A DNA stretch of 64,000 bases, taken from Uropetala carovei. Taxonomy: Eukaryota; Arthropoda; Insecta; Odonata; Petaluridae. This document shows, one piece after another, positions 12,513 through 22,495 of this stretch (positions within the stretch are counted from its first letter, which is position 1; each line of letters starts with the position of its first letter). The position numbers were made by a program, and so were the translations under genes. The stretch covers positions 6,836,001-6,900,000 of the forward strand of contig JAXCHB010000133.1 in NCBI GenBank assembly GCA_036926305.1. The letters run 5' to 3'. The notes under the pieces are model-generated. The model saw nothing but the letters and a program-made list of their open reading frames with translations, was not told the DNA's origin and made no database searches.

Positions 12513-13184
12513 TCATAGCCACTTGAGGGCTATAATTTGATGGCTGTATAATGTAGGTCTTACGGTTAGCATATAATCATCATCATCAACCTTTTTCAAT
12601 CCATTGACGGATGAAGGTCTCCCCCACACTTCTCTAGTTTTTCCTATCAATTGCTTCTCTCCTCCAAGTTGCCCCAAGAACTCAACAAGCTCTCTGCCCC
12701 AACTGTCTTTCCGTCTTCTTTTCGGTCTTTTGATGTTTCTTGGAATCCATTCGATGACACTGGACGACCAACGCTGATCATTTCTTCTAGCAGCATGACC
12801 TGCCCACTGCCATTTTAGCGCCTTCACTCTTCTAATCACGTCACAGACTCCCGTCTTCCTTCTTACCAGTCGTTCCTTTCGCGGTCTCTTCGGGTGATCC
12901 CTAACGTGCATCTCTCCATGCTCCTCTGTGTTGTTTGCAGGCGCTGGGTCATTCTGGCGTTCATGGTCCATGTTTCGTATCCATATGTCAAAACAGAACA
13001 CATTGGTCGTACTATCTCCTTTTTAGGAAGACTGTAATATTTGATTTGAAGATGTTTGTATTCTTCCCAAAAGCACACCATGCCATCTTCACTCTACGGT
13101 TGATTTCTCCAAGAAGCGACTCGTCTGTTGTGATGAGCTGATCCAAGTAAACATAGCTGGTTACTTCCCCAAGTTCTGCTCTGT

Positions 13185-13268
<84 letters not shown>

Positions 13269-13330
13269 TCAGGATTTGTGAAGGAGTTGTACATGACCTT
13301 TGTTTTATTAATATTCATCTTAAGACCAGG
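12513..13330 (-). pseudogene. LINE (RTE-like) reverse transcriptase C-terminal fragment
   Basis: Minus-strand reading gives, in order: GLKMNINKTKVMYN (about 13280-13320); after a microsatellite, EVTSYVYLDQLITTDESLLGEI (given in part here); then SVLTYGYETWTMNA, QRSMERCTLGI, and DVIRRVKALKWQWAGHAARR near 12790-12850. These are the conserved blocks at the end of non-LTR reverse transcriptase/endonuclease polyproteins, which copy element RNA into DNA at a nicked target. The 3' end is a GATGAT-rich stretch at about 12570-12590, as in RTE-type tails. Frame changes near 12900 and 13020 and a stop within the KRR segment make it non-coding. The catalytic YxDD region and endonuclease are absent, a typical 5' truncation. 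Confidence 0.85.
13187..13266. repeat. (AT)40 microsatellite inside the LINE ORF
   Basis: Eighty bases of uninterrupted AT. LINE coding similarity is present on both sides, so the array lies inside the reverse transcriptase gene. The long Ile-Tyr ORFs on both strands are produced by the array. Confidence 0.95.
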
Positions 13331-13573
13331 ATTAGCATATACGTATATAAAATATTTTGCGCCTCACAGTTTATAAACAACTGGCTGAGGATATTATCAC
13401 CTTATCGATACGCGTGATTCAAATGAGAAATATGTATTATTGCTACAACATAAATGACTAAAAATTATTTCGTTAGATATTTTTGGTGAGATAATTTGGT
13501 AAAATATCACATAGAGTCGCTAACCCAGATGAATTGTGAATAAGTGTTGCCTCAAGAACGTATAGGTCTAGAA

Positions 13574-13908
13574 CACGGGTCGGCAACTTACGGCCCGCGG
13601 GCCTCATGTGGCTCCAGAGAGCGTTTTATGTGGCCCGCGAAGCCATGATGAAAAAGTGATCGGTATAATTTAACACAGTCAATTCCATATTTTTCGGTAA
13701 AATTATGGTTTCAAAACCCTTTCTGGTGGAGTATTAACGCTAGTATACTAATTAGAATTGATTTTCGTTAATATGAGGTCATAAAATCTCTAGGTAAATT
13801 CTGATTTCCATCCGGCCCGCCGAAGCTCTCGTGATTTCCAATGCGGCCCTCCGAAGCATTCACAACAATGAATGTGGCCCGCCATACGGAAAAGATTGCC
13901 GACCTCTG
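13574..13908. mobile_element. hAT MITE with perfect 8-bp target duplication
   Basis: A 335-bp element with imperfect inverted ends, CACGGGTCGGCAACTTACGG on the left and CAGAGGTCGGCAATC on the right (reverse complement). It is flanked on both sides by GTCTAGAA (13566-13573 and 13909-13916). The CAGGGGTCGGCAA-type end and 8-bp duplication are hAT hallmarks. The body has repeated GGCCCGC motifs near both ends and no coding, so it would need a transposase in trans. The intact duplication suggests a fairly recent insertion. Confidence 0.92.
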
Positions 13909-13985
13909 GTCTAGAATATATACTGCTTGTTTTGGTAAAAAGTTTTACAGTCTTACCTATTTAAATGTAACTTTATAAGAAGAAA

Positions 13986-14040
13986 ACAAGTTAGGAAAGC
14001 GTTGCATGGGATGGAGTATTTTAATGAACGATGTACTTTG
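13986..14040 (+). repeat. Helitron-interior scrap
   Basis: A short segment (ACAAGTTAGGAAAG, then ATGGAGTATT) matches the interior of the Helitron at 2628-2690 and its relative at 22497-22560. No ends are present. Confidence 0.4.
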
Positions 14041-14138
14041 AACTAACGAACGCCATAAAACAGCGAAACATCACGATCCGATTATGCCTCTCTACTAAAA
14101 ATTTCTTCCCTCCCCAAGTTGGGGCATTAATAAACATA

Positions 14139-14702
14139 CAGGTAGACCTCCTATAACGCGCTTTCGGTTTACGCGTTGTCATTCCTCCGCGATCTATCAA
14201 TTAAGGATCATTTTCGTACTGCGCGGCCCTTTTTCGTAATTACTTGGAAAGCTCACTAGGCAGTATTAATCCACATCCTTTTGACAACAATTTCTCACAT
14301 ATTTTTTCTCTTATTCCGTTTAATCCACTTGGGCACACGCTATTCTCGAAAATTTCCGCTCATCCTCTGCGAGACGTTTGGAAAGGTAAAATCTTCATGC
14401 AAATAAAAGATTTCATTGGTTGAAAGGAAGTCGAAAATCCCCCTTTAAGTCGTAACATTAAAACTATTTGCTCAATAGACGCTACGCGGCAAAACGCCTG
14501 ATCCTTGTAAATCCCCGTTCAGTAAATAGATGAGTGAGGTTAGAAGTGTTTCGAGGCTGTTTGTAGTTGTGAGCAGAGTAATTTTGGATCCAGAACGCAT
14601 CCTACCATTATTACATGTATCGTATTCTTATGGGTAATGGATTTTCGCTTAACCCGGGACTTTAAACGGGACGGATCTACCGCGTTAAACGAGGGCTACC
14701 TG
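14139..14702. mobile_element. Tigger/pogo-type MITE, 564 bp
   Basis: Inverted ends CAGGTAGACCTCCTATAACG (left) and CAGGTAGCCCTCGTTTAACG (right, reverse complement), flanked by TA on both sides. TA duplication and CAG...-ACG ends with internal ACGCG are typical of Tigger (pogo branch of IS630-Tc1-mariner). No coding. Confidence 0.85.
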
Positions 14703-15640
14703 TATTTACGTAATTTTAGTTTGATTAAATATTGCAAAATGACATAGCAAAAATTATGCCAAGGAATTATTAAATTTTTAATGGCCGATTTATTTTCTAA
14801 TCAGTTGTAATTAATCAAACGATCGAAAATTACTTAAAATCACACTGCATTGAATTGAGTAGTTTTAATATGTAAGTTTACGTTATTTTCTTACTTAATG
14901 ATATTAAGCGTATTACAGCAGATCAGATTTAATTTAGTTACTACGAAGATTGTTTTCGTTTACTACAATTAAGTAACCAGCATGAATTTTTGTAAGTTTA
15001 AAACGTATCACGGACGGACGGACGGACAGAACGAAGCTGATAACGCTAATGCTGGAAACGAAACGCGTCTAAAAATTAATAATTAAACTCCAAGTCAAAG
15101 TTTAGGAAAAAATATCTTCAATTTTTAAGATTGGTGTTATAGACATTCGAGTTACGAAGGTTTTATAAGAGTACTTTTAAATATCACTTAACTTCTCGCC
15201 AGAGTCCGAGACTTGGTGGAACTTCACTATATAAGGAGTGGGAGGCGTTGTTCAACTGAATATTTAATAAGAACAGAAATTATATATATGCGTTCTATAA
15301 CAACTTTTCTGAAGATATTTTTCTCATTCAACAACTTTATTCATTGAATTGATATCAACTGAATAATTTAAAGTGCTTGCTCACATGTGTTTTACCTTCA
15401 TAAAACATTGTTGCATAACTTTTCGATATTTAACATTTATGAGGAATGTATAGTTTTTTATAGTCTTCTAAACACTCTTAGGCGATAATATCGACTCGTC
15501 CACTCGAGCAAGACATCAATTTGTCGCGATATTTATCGAATAATTGAGCATGAAACGCGTTGAGATTATTTACGCCGTCATTTTCCCGTCCGAATCGCAA
15601 TATCTCGGATATAATTTGTGATTAAGAAAAAAAATATGTA
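14703..15640. other. No gene seen; presumed intron if the 15646 exon is real
   Basis: AT-rich. Contains a short (GGAC)4-like run at 15010-15028. No motif-bearing ORF. If the candidate minus-strand exon at 15646-15683 is real, this is its first intron. Confidence 0.4.
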
Positions 15641-15645
15641 CTAAC

Positions 15646-15683
15646 CTTTGTCTCATTTCAATCCCCGTCGACTCCTCCATCAT
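15646..15683 (-). CDS. Candidate first coding exon of an unidentified cellular gene
   Basis: The minus strand reads two consecutive ATGs followed by codons for EESTGIEMRQ, then a strong splice donor (CAAAG then GTTAGT). The 38-nt segment is open in phase 2. Upstream (15690-15860) the sequence is unusually rich in CpG for this window, as expected of a promoter/5' UTR, and a TATATA-like box lies at about 15884-15890. No downstream exon is recognised and the peptide is too short to identify. It rests only on start, donor and composition, so a chance arrangement is quite possible. Confidence 0.3.
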
Positions 15684-15890
15684 TGCCCTGTCCTTTTCTG
15701 AAACTCGCAGGTCACAAAATTAATTATCGACGGCACGATTCACGGGGGAAAATATCACAGAGAGACGGAATACACGCGAATGGCGGCAAAAATCTTCGAG
15801 GACGTCGTCCAACTGGGAGCACTCTTACGTAGATGTCCCCTCAATAACTTCGCGCGGACTAACGTCTGTTAGGATAAGTGGAAGTATATA
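15684..15890 (-). promoter_or_regulatory. Candidate promoter/5' UTR of the minus-strand gene
   Basis: A CpG-rich patch with several CGCG and GACGTCGTC-type motifs in an otherwise AT-rich region. On the minus strand a TCTATATACTT box lies about 200 bases before the candidate start codon. No initiator can be assigned with certainty. Confidence 0.25.
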
Positions 15891-15904
15891 GACCGTGGGC
15901 GTAA

Positions 15905-16080
15905 CATATCTTTCTCTCTCTTAAACACGCACACATCTTGCCTTACCTCCCTCTCTTTCTCTTTTATTCCTTCCCCTCCTCGTGACCGCGGCGGCTTTCC
16001 CACCTTCCTCTTTGGTATCCTCCTCCACCCCATCACCCCCTTCTCACTTCCCCTTCCCCACCCCCGCCCCTTCTTCCTGT
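15905..16080. repeat. CT-rich low-complexity tract
   Basis: Plus-strand pyrimidine-rich sequence with CTCTCTCTT and CCCCTTCCCC blocks. No coding. Confidence 0.7.
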
Positions 16081-16157
16081 TGTAACCATAGTCCCGCGAT
16101 GGTGCGTCACATCATAGCTCGATAATTCCGTAACATTTGGAGACGACGAGGAAAAGG

Positions 16158-16510
16158 GGGTGCTGTGGCGTAGTGGCGAGGGCGTTGCGAACCGGGTACG
16201 AATCCTGCGAAAGTGGGTTTTTTCAGAGGTTTAGCGACCCCCTATTTGCGTGTTTAGAGGAGAGCACGCGAATCAGCGCTCCGTCCTTCGGAAGGGACGT
16301 AAAGTCGTTGGGTTTAGCAACCCCCTATTTGCGTGTTTAGAGGAGATCACGCGAATCAGCGCTCCGTCCTTCGGAGGGACGTAAAATCGTTGATCCCCTT
16401 GATGTTTCTCGTTAAGAGTAGGCGAATGCCGCCACCGGGTTTATCTCCTCCCTTGCTTTGTGATTTAGACTGAAAAGCCTACTAGCGCCGGTATTCGTTT
16501 GAAGTCACAA
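16158..16510 (+). mobile_element. tRNA-derived SINE with internal 83-bp duplication
   Basis: TGGCGTAGTGG at 16166-16176 fits a Pol III A box, and GGGTACGAATCC at about 16194-16205 fits a B box (GGTTCGAATCC with one change). The spacing is tRNA-like. The body contains an 83-bp direct duplication (copies starting 16231 and 16314), each with CGTCCTTCGG(A)AGGGACGTAAA. A SINE depends on a LINE for mobility. No clear poly-A or simple tail is seen before the R1 copy that begins at 16526. Confidence 0.65.
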
Positions 16511-16525
16511 GGTCCCACAATAACA

Positions 16526-17301
16526 AAAATCTGATGTGGCCAACACATGACTTTCTCCATATTTGGGGTATAGATATTTAAATTATTATGAATAATATTA
16601 CTAGGCAAAATTATTATTTCGTATCATAAAAGAAGACACGTCCTTGTTGCCGTAAATTACGTATATTTTGAATGTTTACAGAATTCAACGCTACATGGTG
16701 TTGGCGCTGTATACTGGTATTAAGATAAAGCGACATATATCCGAAATGGATGGTTCTTCGAAAATTAGTTTCAAGCAAAACTTGGAAGAAATATTATTCT
16801 CTACAAATTTGGTCCTTACGAAGATTACCAATAAGGATGTTTTTAAGGAGATATTTAACGGAAACCGAAAAACCGGTTATTTATAAATGACTCCTAAACA
16901 AAAGATCCTATAGAAAATTGTTTCAAATGAAAGTTGTACGAAATTACATTCTTTATAACTTTTGTATAGAATTGTATATAAAATAATGATGTTTTAACGA
17001 AGAAATATCGGAAAAACCGAATCGGGTTTCGAATAAACCTCGACTTCCGATTATCCGTTATTGTCCAAAAACTAATCAGTTCTTTGTGCTCATGTTAAAG
17101 TGTTATATATGAAGTTTGGTAACGATATGGCATGTACTTTTTGAGTTAGAGCGCCCACAATAACATACACACACAGACATCATTCCGAAAAGTCTAAACG
17201 TGTTCTAGGGACCTCAAAACATGTATTTCCGTTGAAATCTCGAAGTCGATTTTTTTCATGAATACAATACTTTCCCATTACTACGTATGGAGAAAGTAAA
17301 A
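16526..17301 (-). repeat. R1 repeat, complete minus-strand copy
   Basis: Tail at the left (AAAAATCTGATGTGGCC), then GACTTTCTCCATA as the 3' subterminal repeat, an AT-rich body, a short CA run, and the head at 17270-17301 (CTACGTATGGAGAAAGTA). The next copy starts immediately. Confidence 0.85.
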
Positions 17302-18090
17302 ACATCTGATGTGGCCAACACATGACTTTCTCCATATTTGGGGTATAGATATTTAAATTATTATGAATAGCATTATGAGGCAAAATTATTATTTCGTATC
17401 GTAAAAGAATACTGTCGTCCTTATTGCCGTAAATTACGTATATTTTGAATATGTTTACAGAATTCACCGCTACATGGTGCTGGCGCTGTATACTGGTATT
17501 AAAAAAATCGAAATATCTCCGAAATGGATAATTCTACAAAAATTTGTTTCAAACAAAACACGGAAGAAATATTATTCTCTACAACTTTGGTCCTCACGAA
17601 GATTACCAATAACGTAGTTTTTAAGGAGATATTTGACGGAAACCGAAAAACCGGTTATTTATAAATGACTCCTAAACAAAAGATCCTATAGAAAATTGTT
17701 TAAAATGAAAGTTGTACGAAATTACATTCTCTATAACTTTTGTATAGAATTGTATATAAAATAATGATGTTTTAACGGAGAATATCGCAAAAACCGAATC
17801 GGGTTTCGGATAAACCTCGACTTCCGGTTGACCGTTATTGTCCAAAAACTAATCTGTTCTTTGTGCTAATGCTAAGGTGTTATTTTTGAAGTTTGGTAAG
17901 GATATGGCAAGTACTTTTTCAGTTACAGCGCCCACAATCACATACACACGCGCACACACACACAGACAGCATTCCAAAAATAGTGTAAACGTGTTCTAGG
18001 GACCTCAAAACGTGTATTTCCGTTGAAATCTCGAAGTCGATTTTTTTCATGAACACACTTTCCCATTACTACGTATGGAGAAAGTAAAAA
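17302..18090 (-). repeat. R1 repeat, complete minus-strand copy in tandem
   Basis: Head-to-tail with the previous unit: its tail (CATCTGATGTGGCC) directly follows the previous head. It carries the same subterminal repeats and CA microsatellite. The interruptions and indels differ, so these are separate insertions or an old duplication. Confidence 0.85.
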
Positions 18091-18659
18091 GCAAAATAAC
18101 TCCGAAATGGATAGCTCTACGATAATTTGTTTCAAACAAAACTTGGAAGAAATATTATTCTGTACAACTTTGGCCCTCACGAAGATTACCAATAACGATG
18201 TTTTTAAGGAGAAACCGAAAAACCGGTCATTTATAAACAATAACTGCTATAGAAAATTGTTTCAAATGAAAGTTGTAGGAAATTACATTCTCTATAACTT
18301 TTGTATAGAATGTATATACAGTAATGATGTTTTAACGAAGAAATATCGCAATAACCGAATCGGGTTTCGAATAAACCTCGACTTCCGATTAACCGTTATT
18401 GTCAAAACCTAATCAGTTCTTTGTGCTCCTGCTAAAGTGTTATATATGAAGTTTGGTAACGATATGGCACGTACTTTTTGAGTTAGAGCGCCCACAATCA
18501 CATACATGCGCGCGCACACACACACATACAAAGACATCATTCCGAAAATAATCTAAACGTGTTCTAGGCACCTCAAAACGTGTATTTCCTTTGAAATCTC
18601 GAAGTCGATTTTTCGTGAACACAATACTTTCCCATTACTACGTATGGAGAATGTAAAAA
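18091..18659 (-). repeat. R1 repeat, tail-deleted minus-strand copy
   Basis: Begins inside the unit (AACTCCGAAATGGATAG) and runs through the body and CA microsatellite to a head ending ATGGAGAATGTAAAAAG. The 3' tail is missing. Confidence 0.8.
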
Positions 18660-19629
18660 GTACTTGCCATATCGTTACCAAACTTCATATATAACACTTT
18701 AGCATGAGCACAAAGAAATGATTAGTTTTTGGACAATAACGGTTAACCAGAAGTCGAGGTTTATTCGAAACCCGATTCGGTTTTTGCGATATTCTCCGTT
18801 AGAACATCATTACTATATATACAATTCTATACAAATGTTATAGAGAATGTAATTTCCTACAACTTTCATTTGAGACAATTTTCCATAGCAGTTATTGTTT
18901 AGAAATTATTTATAAATAACCGGTTTTTCGGTTTCCGTCAAATATCTCCTTAAAAACTACGTTATTGGTAATCTTCGTGAGGACCAAAGTTGTAGAGAAT
19001 AATATTTCTTCCGTGTTTTGTTTGAAACAAATTTTTGTAGAATTATCCATTTCGGAGATATTTCGATTTTTTTAATACCAGTATACAGCGCCAGCACCAT
19101 GTAGCGGTGAATTCTGTAAACATATTCAAAATATACGTACAGTAAAACTCGTTTATAACGATCACGCCTAACACGAAATCTCGGCTATTACGAAGAAATG
19201 TCTCGGTCCCTTGAACTTCTCCATAAGGGCATTGGTTAAATTTCTCGGATGTACCGAACACGCATTTTACGAATTCTCGGCTGTAACGAACAAATCTTTG
19301 GTCCCGTGGCAAAAAATGCCCCATATATGACGAATTTTGGCGAGCAGAGCGATAAGTAATGAATAGTTTCCGCCCCTTTACCGCGCACTTCTTGATAGAG
19401 GTCCCCTTCCTCCATCTACACCTTCCATACGAATTTCCACACACCCTTTGTTTTGAAATTGATATTAAAAATGTGAAATGTTTATGTAAATTAATGACCA
19501 TACTAATAATATTAATTGACCATTTAAAAATTCGTATGTAATATCAGTCGAACATTTTACATGCCGCGAAGTTGATAAGCATCTCTTTGTATATGAAAGT
19601 ACGGCATTGAAGTCTACTCACTGCAAATA

Positions 19630-20664
19630 CAGTAAAATCTGTGTTATCCGGCTATCTTGGGGATTGTGGAAAGCCGATTAGGAGAAATATCCGGTTAGGG
19701 GAGCGTTTTTCGATTTTGACATCGCAAATTTAGCAGTAACCAAACAAAATTGGGCTTTGGTTCACTATCGTACTCCCCAGACATAACTATGCATGGGGTT
19801 TGCATTTTCCATTTTAATTCTTTCACACGTAGTTATATCTACATACTATTTGCCCATTCTTATTTCATACGTTACTACGCTTAAATGCAAAACAAAAGAC
19901 AAAAGTTAGGGCGTCCGGAAAGTTTGGGGAGTACGACAGTGAACCTGTTCCCAAAATTGAATTTATTGGATTATATCTTTCTCATTTATCTTTATTTACT
20001 GTATTAGAAAAGGACGAAATTATTTAATTCTTCTGAACATTTCTGTGAAAACCAGTCACATAATATTTTATTCAGTTCCTCCATTTTTGGCTTATGAAGC
20101 GTATGATGTTTATTAATTGATTTACTCGTCTCAGAAGATGACACAAATTTCATTAATTTAGTCTTATGAGCCTTGATATCGTAGAGCGTGGAAGATCCGA
20201 TGTTGAATTCTTTTGCTATGGCTGTCTATTTTTTTCCTTTTTCAATTCGTTTGATCAGCTCCAGCTTTTGTGTTAGCGTTAAAACAACCTTTTCTCTCCT
20301 GTTTCTTGCTTTTAGGTATTTATTTTGATGCCATATTCAATGGGTGGGTAATTTTTTAAATAATAGAAAGCGATAAAACTGGAAATTGTAGAAGTAAACC
20401 AAAACATCTAGACAATGCAAATGGCTTACGTAAACAGAAACGCCATGCTTACTCGGCAGCCACAGAAGTATACGGAGTAAATACGTAATATATACATTTT
20501 ATATTTTAAGAAATTTTAAAGTGGAAGTCGTGGTATTACACATATACTATTCACACAAAAATTCTTAAAAAAAGAAAAATAAATACAAAATGAATTGCAT
20601 TTGTGTAATTGCCCATATCTAAGGCTGGCCGGTTCTAAATAGCCGGATAGCACAGCTTTTACTG
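19630..20664 (-). mobile_element. Nested Tigger element with transposase relic
   Basis: Ends CAGTAAAATCTGTGTTATCC (left) and CAGTAAAAGCTGTGCTATCC (right, reverse complement), flanked by TA. It contains the N-terminal DNA-binding part of a Tigger transposase on the minus strand but no catalytic domain, an internally deleted copy. Confidence 0.9.
20010..20334 (-). pseudogene. Tigger transposase N-terminal (CENP-B-like HTH) remnant
   Basis: The minus strand encodes a CENP-B_N/psq-type helix-turn-helix: LTQKLELIKRIEKG, then TAIAKEFNIGSSTLYDIKA, then the start of the second DNA-binding region (KPKMEELNKILCDWFSQK). Such domains bind the element's terminal repeats. Stops near the first ATG (20334) and in the helix linker (KK*TAI), plus the missing DDE domain, make it dead. 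Confidence 0.8.
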
Positions 20665-20977
20665 TATGTGTATACGTGGTAGGTATATGGGATGTATAGG
20701 CCAGAAACCATGTTTCTCGTATATAACGAAGTCACGCTTATAACGAAGCAGTGAGTCGGTCCCCTCAAATACGTATTAAACGATTTTTACTGTAATTTAC
20801 GGCAATAAGGACGACTGTATTCTTTTACGATACGAAATAATAATTTTGCCTCATAATGCTATTCATAATAATTTAAATCTCTATACCCCAAATATGGAGA
20901 AAGTCATGTGTTGGCCACATCAGATTTTTTCATGAACACAATACTTTCCCATTACTACGTATGGAGAAAGTAAAAAT

Positions 20978-22495
20978 ACAAACACAGGAGTATCGAATGG
21001 TATTAGCTGTTTCTATCTGTAGGTAGTGTGCAAAGGTTTGTCTTAAAAATATACTAAAACCAACTCAACTAAGAAATATATAATCGATATTTTCAACTGA
21101 TGAGGAGGATTTTTTCTTAGTTTATGCTTCCGTGATATTCTTTAATATTTACTTATCAAAGATTTAGGATTTTCTTTCTTTCACAGGTTAGCCTTTAAAG
21201 TTGCATTTTTGTGTAATTTTATCCTAGCGCTTCATCATTTGACCAGGTATTTTACATTAACGGAAAATACTTTATAATTTGAGATCCAAGCCCCTTAGTT
21301 CAAAATGCATTATAAAAGTCGAATAACTAATGTAAATTGCGCAACTTTAATTATTTAAAAAATAATAATATTTTATAACATCCTACCAGTAAAAATTATG
21401 GAATAATAACATGTATCGACTGATAAGAATCTCTGAAAAATCAATTTTTATCTTATTCATTTTCAAAGAAATAAGATTTGTGAAATATGAGATACACTGA
21501 AAAATTAATTAATTAATTTAACTGTTAAACCAAATTAAGCCGAGTTACTAACTTAGTTAAATCTTTAAGTTTCTTCAGACGCAAACGTCTCTCTTGGACG
21601 TCAAATATTCATAAATGTTCATGACGTTCATTTCCAAGAGTAATACCCAAAGAAACTTGCCACTTAAGAATATCCTATTACCACCAATAACTACAGTATT
21701 ATCTTGCGAAATAAGACGATATTGACACGTGACCTCTGGTCTGGTTTTTTTGTCATTAAAAGGTGGTCGTGAAGAAACGGTGAATGGAAATTGGTTAATT
21801 CCTTTTTGCGAAATAATGGCGTGCACAGATTTGAATATTCATTCGCATTATAGCGGAAAAAACTAATTTACTTTTCGATGGGGAAACAGACGGCAGCAAA
21901 TTGACCCTATGCTGTATCTCGTGAAGGTATTCATGGCTAATTGTTTTTTAATGTCTGATACTGATTACTGCCAGAAATGATAGGTTGCTTATATGGTCCT
22001 GATCTGCTTAGATTTAGCTAAAATGTTTGCATCCATTGAGCACGATTTACTTCTCACAATTTCAGTTTTATGAAATCAATCTTTCATTCCAGTTTCACAT
22101 TCCATGTTACTCCATCAATCAGACGGCCACATCACTGTTTAACTTTTTTATTTTTTGCTATGGGCGGAAAAGCGTGCTTTAATTTAGATCTCATTCGTGA
22201 AATAATTAATATTGGAAAATCTAAGGTTAATTCGTGGACTGATAAAGGCGCGCCACGTCGAAACCGACAGCTTCCAAAATTAAATTAGAGAATTTTTTAA
22301 TAAAAATGTTTTTTCTTTCGGAGCTCCACTGGATGTGTTATCTGTCGACTAGATAGACATGCGTTGAGTAAAAATACATGCTCAGTCAGGTTTTTGTGTC
22401 AACAGTACGTGTGCAGCGATTTTCTGTTATAAACGCGCGACCTGCTGTTATAAAACAACTTGTTAATTAAGGATGGCTGTACGACTACAGATATA
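20978..22495. other. AT-rich stretch, no gene seen
   Basis: ORFs at 21575-21826 (minus) and 22070-22288 (plus) have no convincing motifs. No termini or RNA genes were noticed. Confidence 0.45.

Larger units (their letters stand above)
19140..20792. mobile_element. Tigger-type element inserted in R1
   Basis: Inverted ends CAGTAAAACTCGTTTATAACG-like at the left and CAGTAAAAATCGTTTAATACG-like at the right (reverse complement), flanked by TA. The insertion point is confirmed by the uninterrupted R1 copies. A second Tigger (19630-20664) sits inside it, so the original element was only about 620 bp and non-coding. Confidence 0.9.
18660..20940 (+). repeat. R1 repeat, plus-strand copy split by a Tigger insertion
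   Basis: The body runs on the plus strand from 18660 to 19139, is interrupted at a TA by 19140-20792, and resumes at 20793 to the R1 tail at about 20927. Removing the insert plus one TA gives the sequence seen uninterrupted in the neighbouring copies. A minus-strand R1 head follows at 20930-20977, so the cluster is partly palindromic. Confidence 0.85.

Noticed and set aside
13094..13417. Long ORFs rich in Ile-Tyr on both strands
   Set aside because: They are translations of the (AT)40 microsatellite joined to LINE relic sequence on the minus strand; not genes.
21575..21826. Minus frame with TVVIGGNRIFLSG, briefly resembling an integrase-type transposase tail
   Set aside because: The resemblance is limited to a few residues, with no second motif or element ends.
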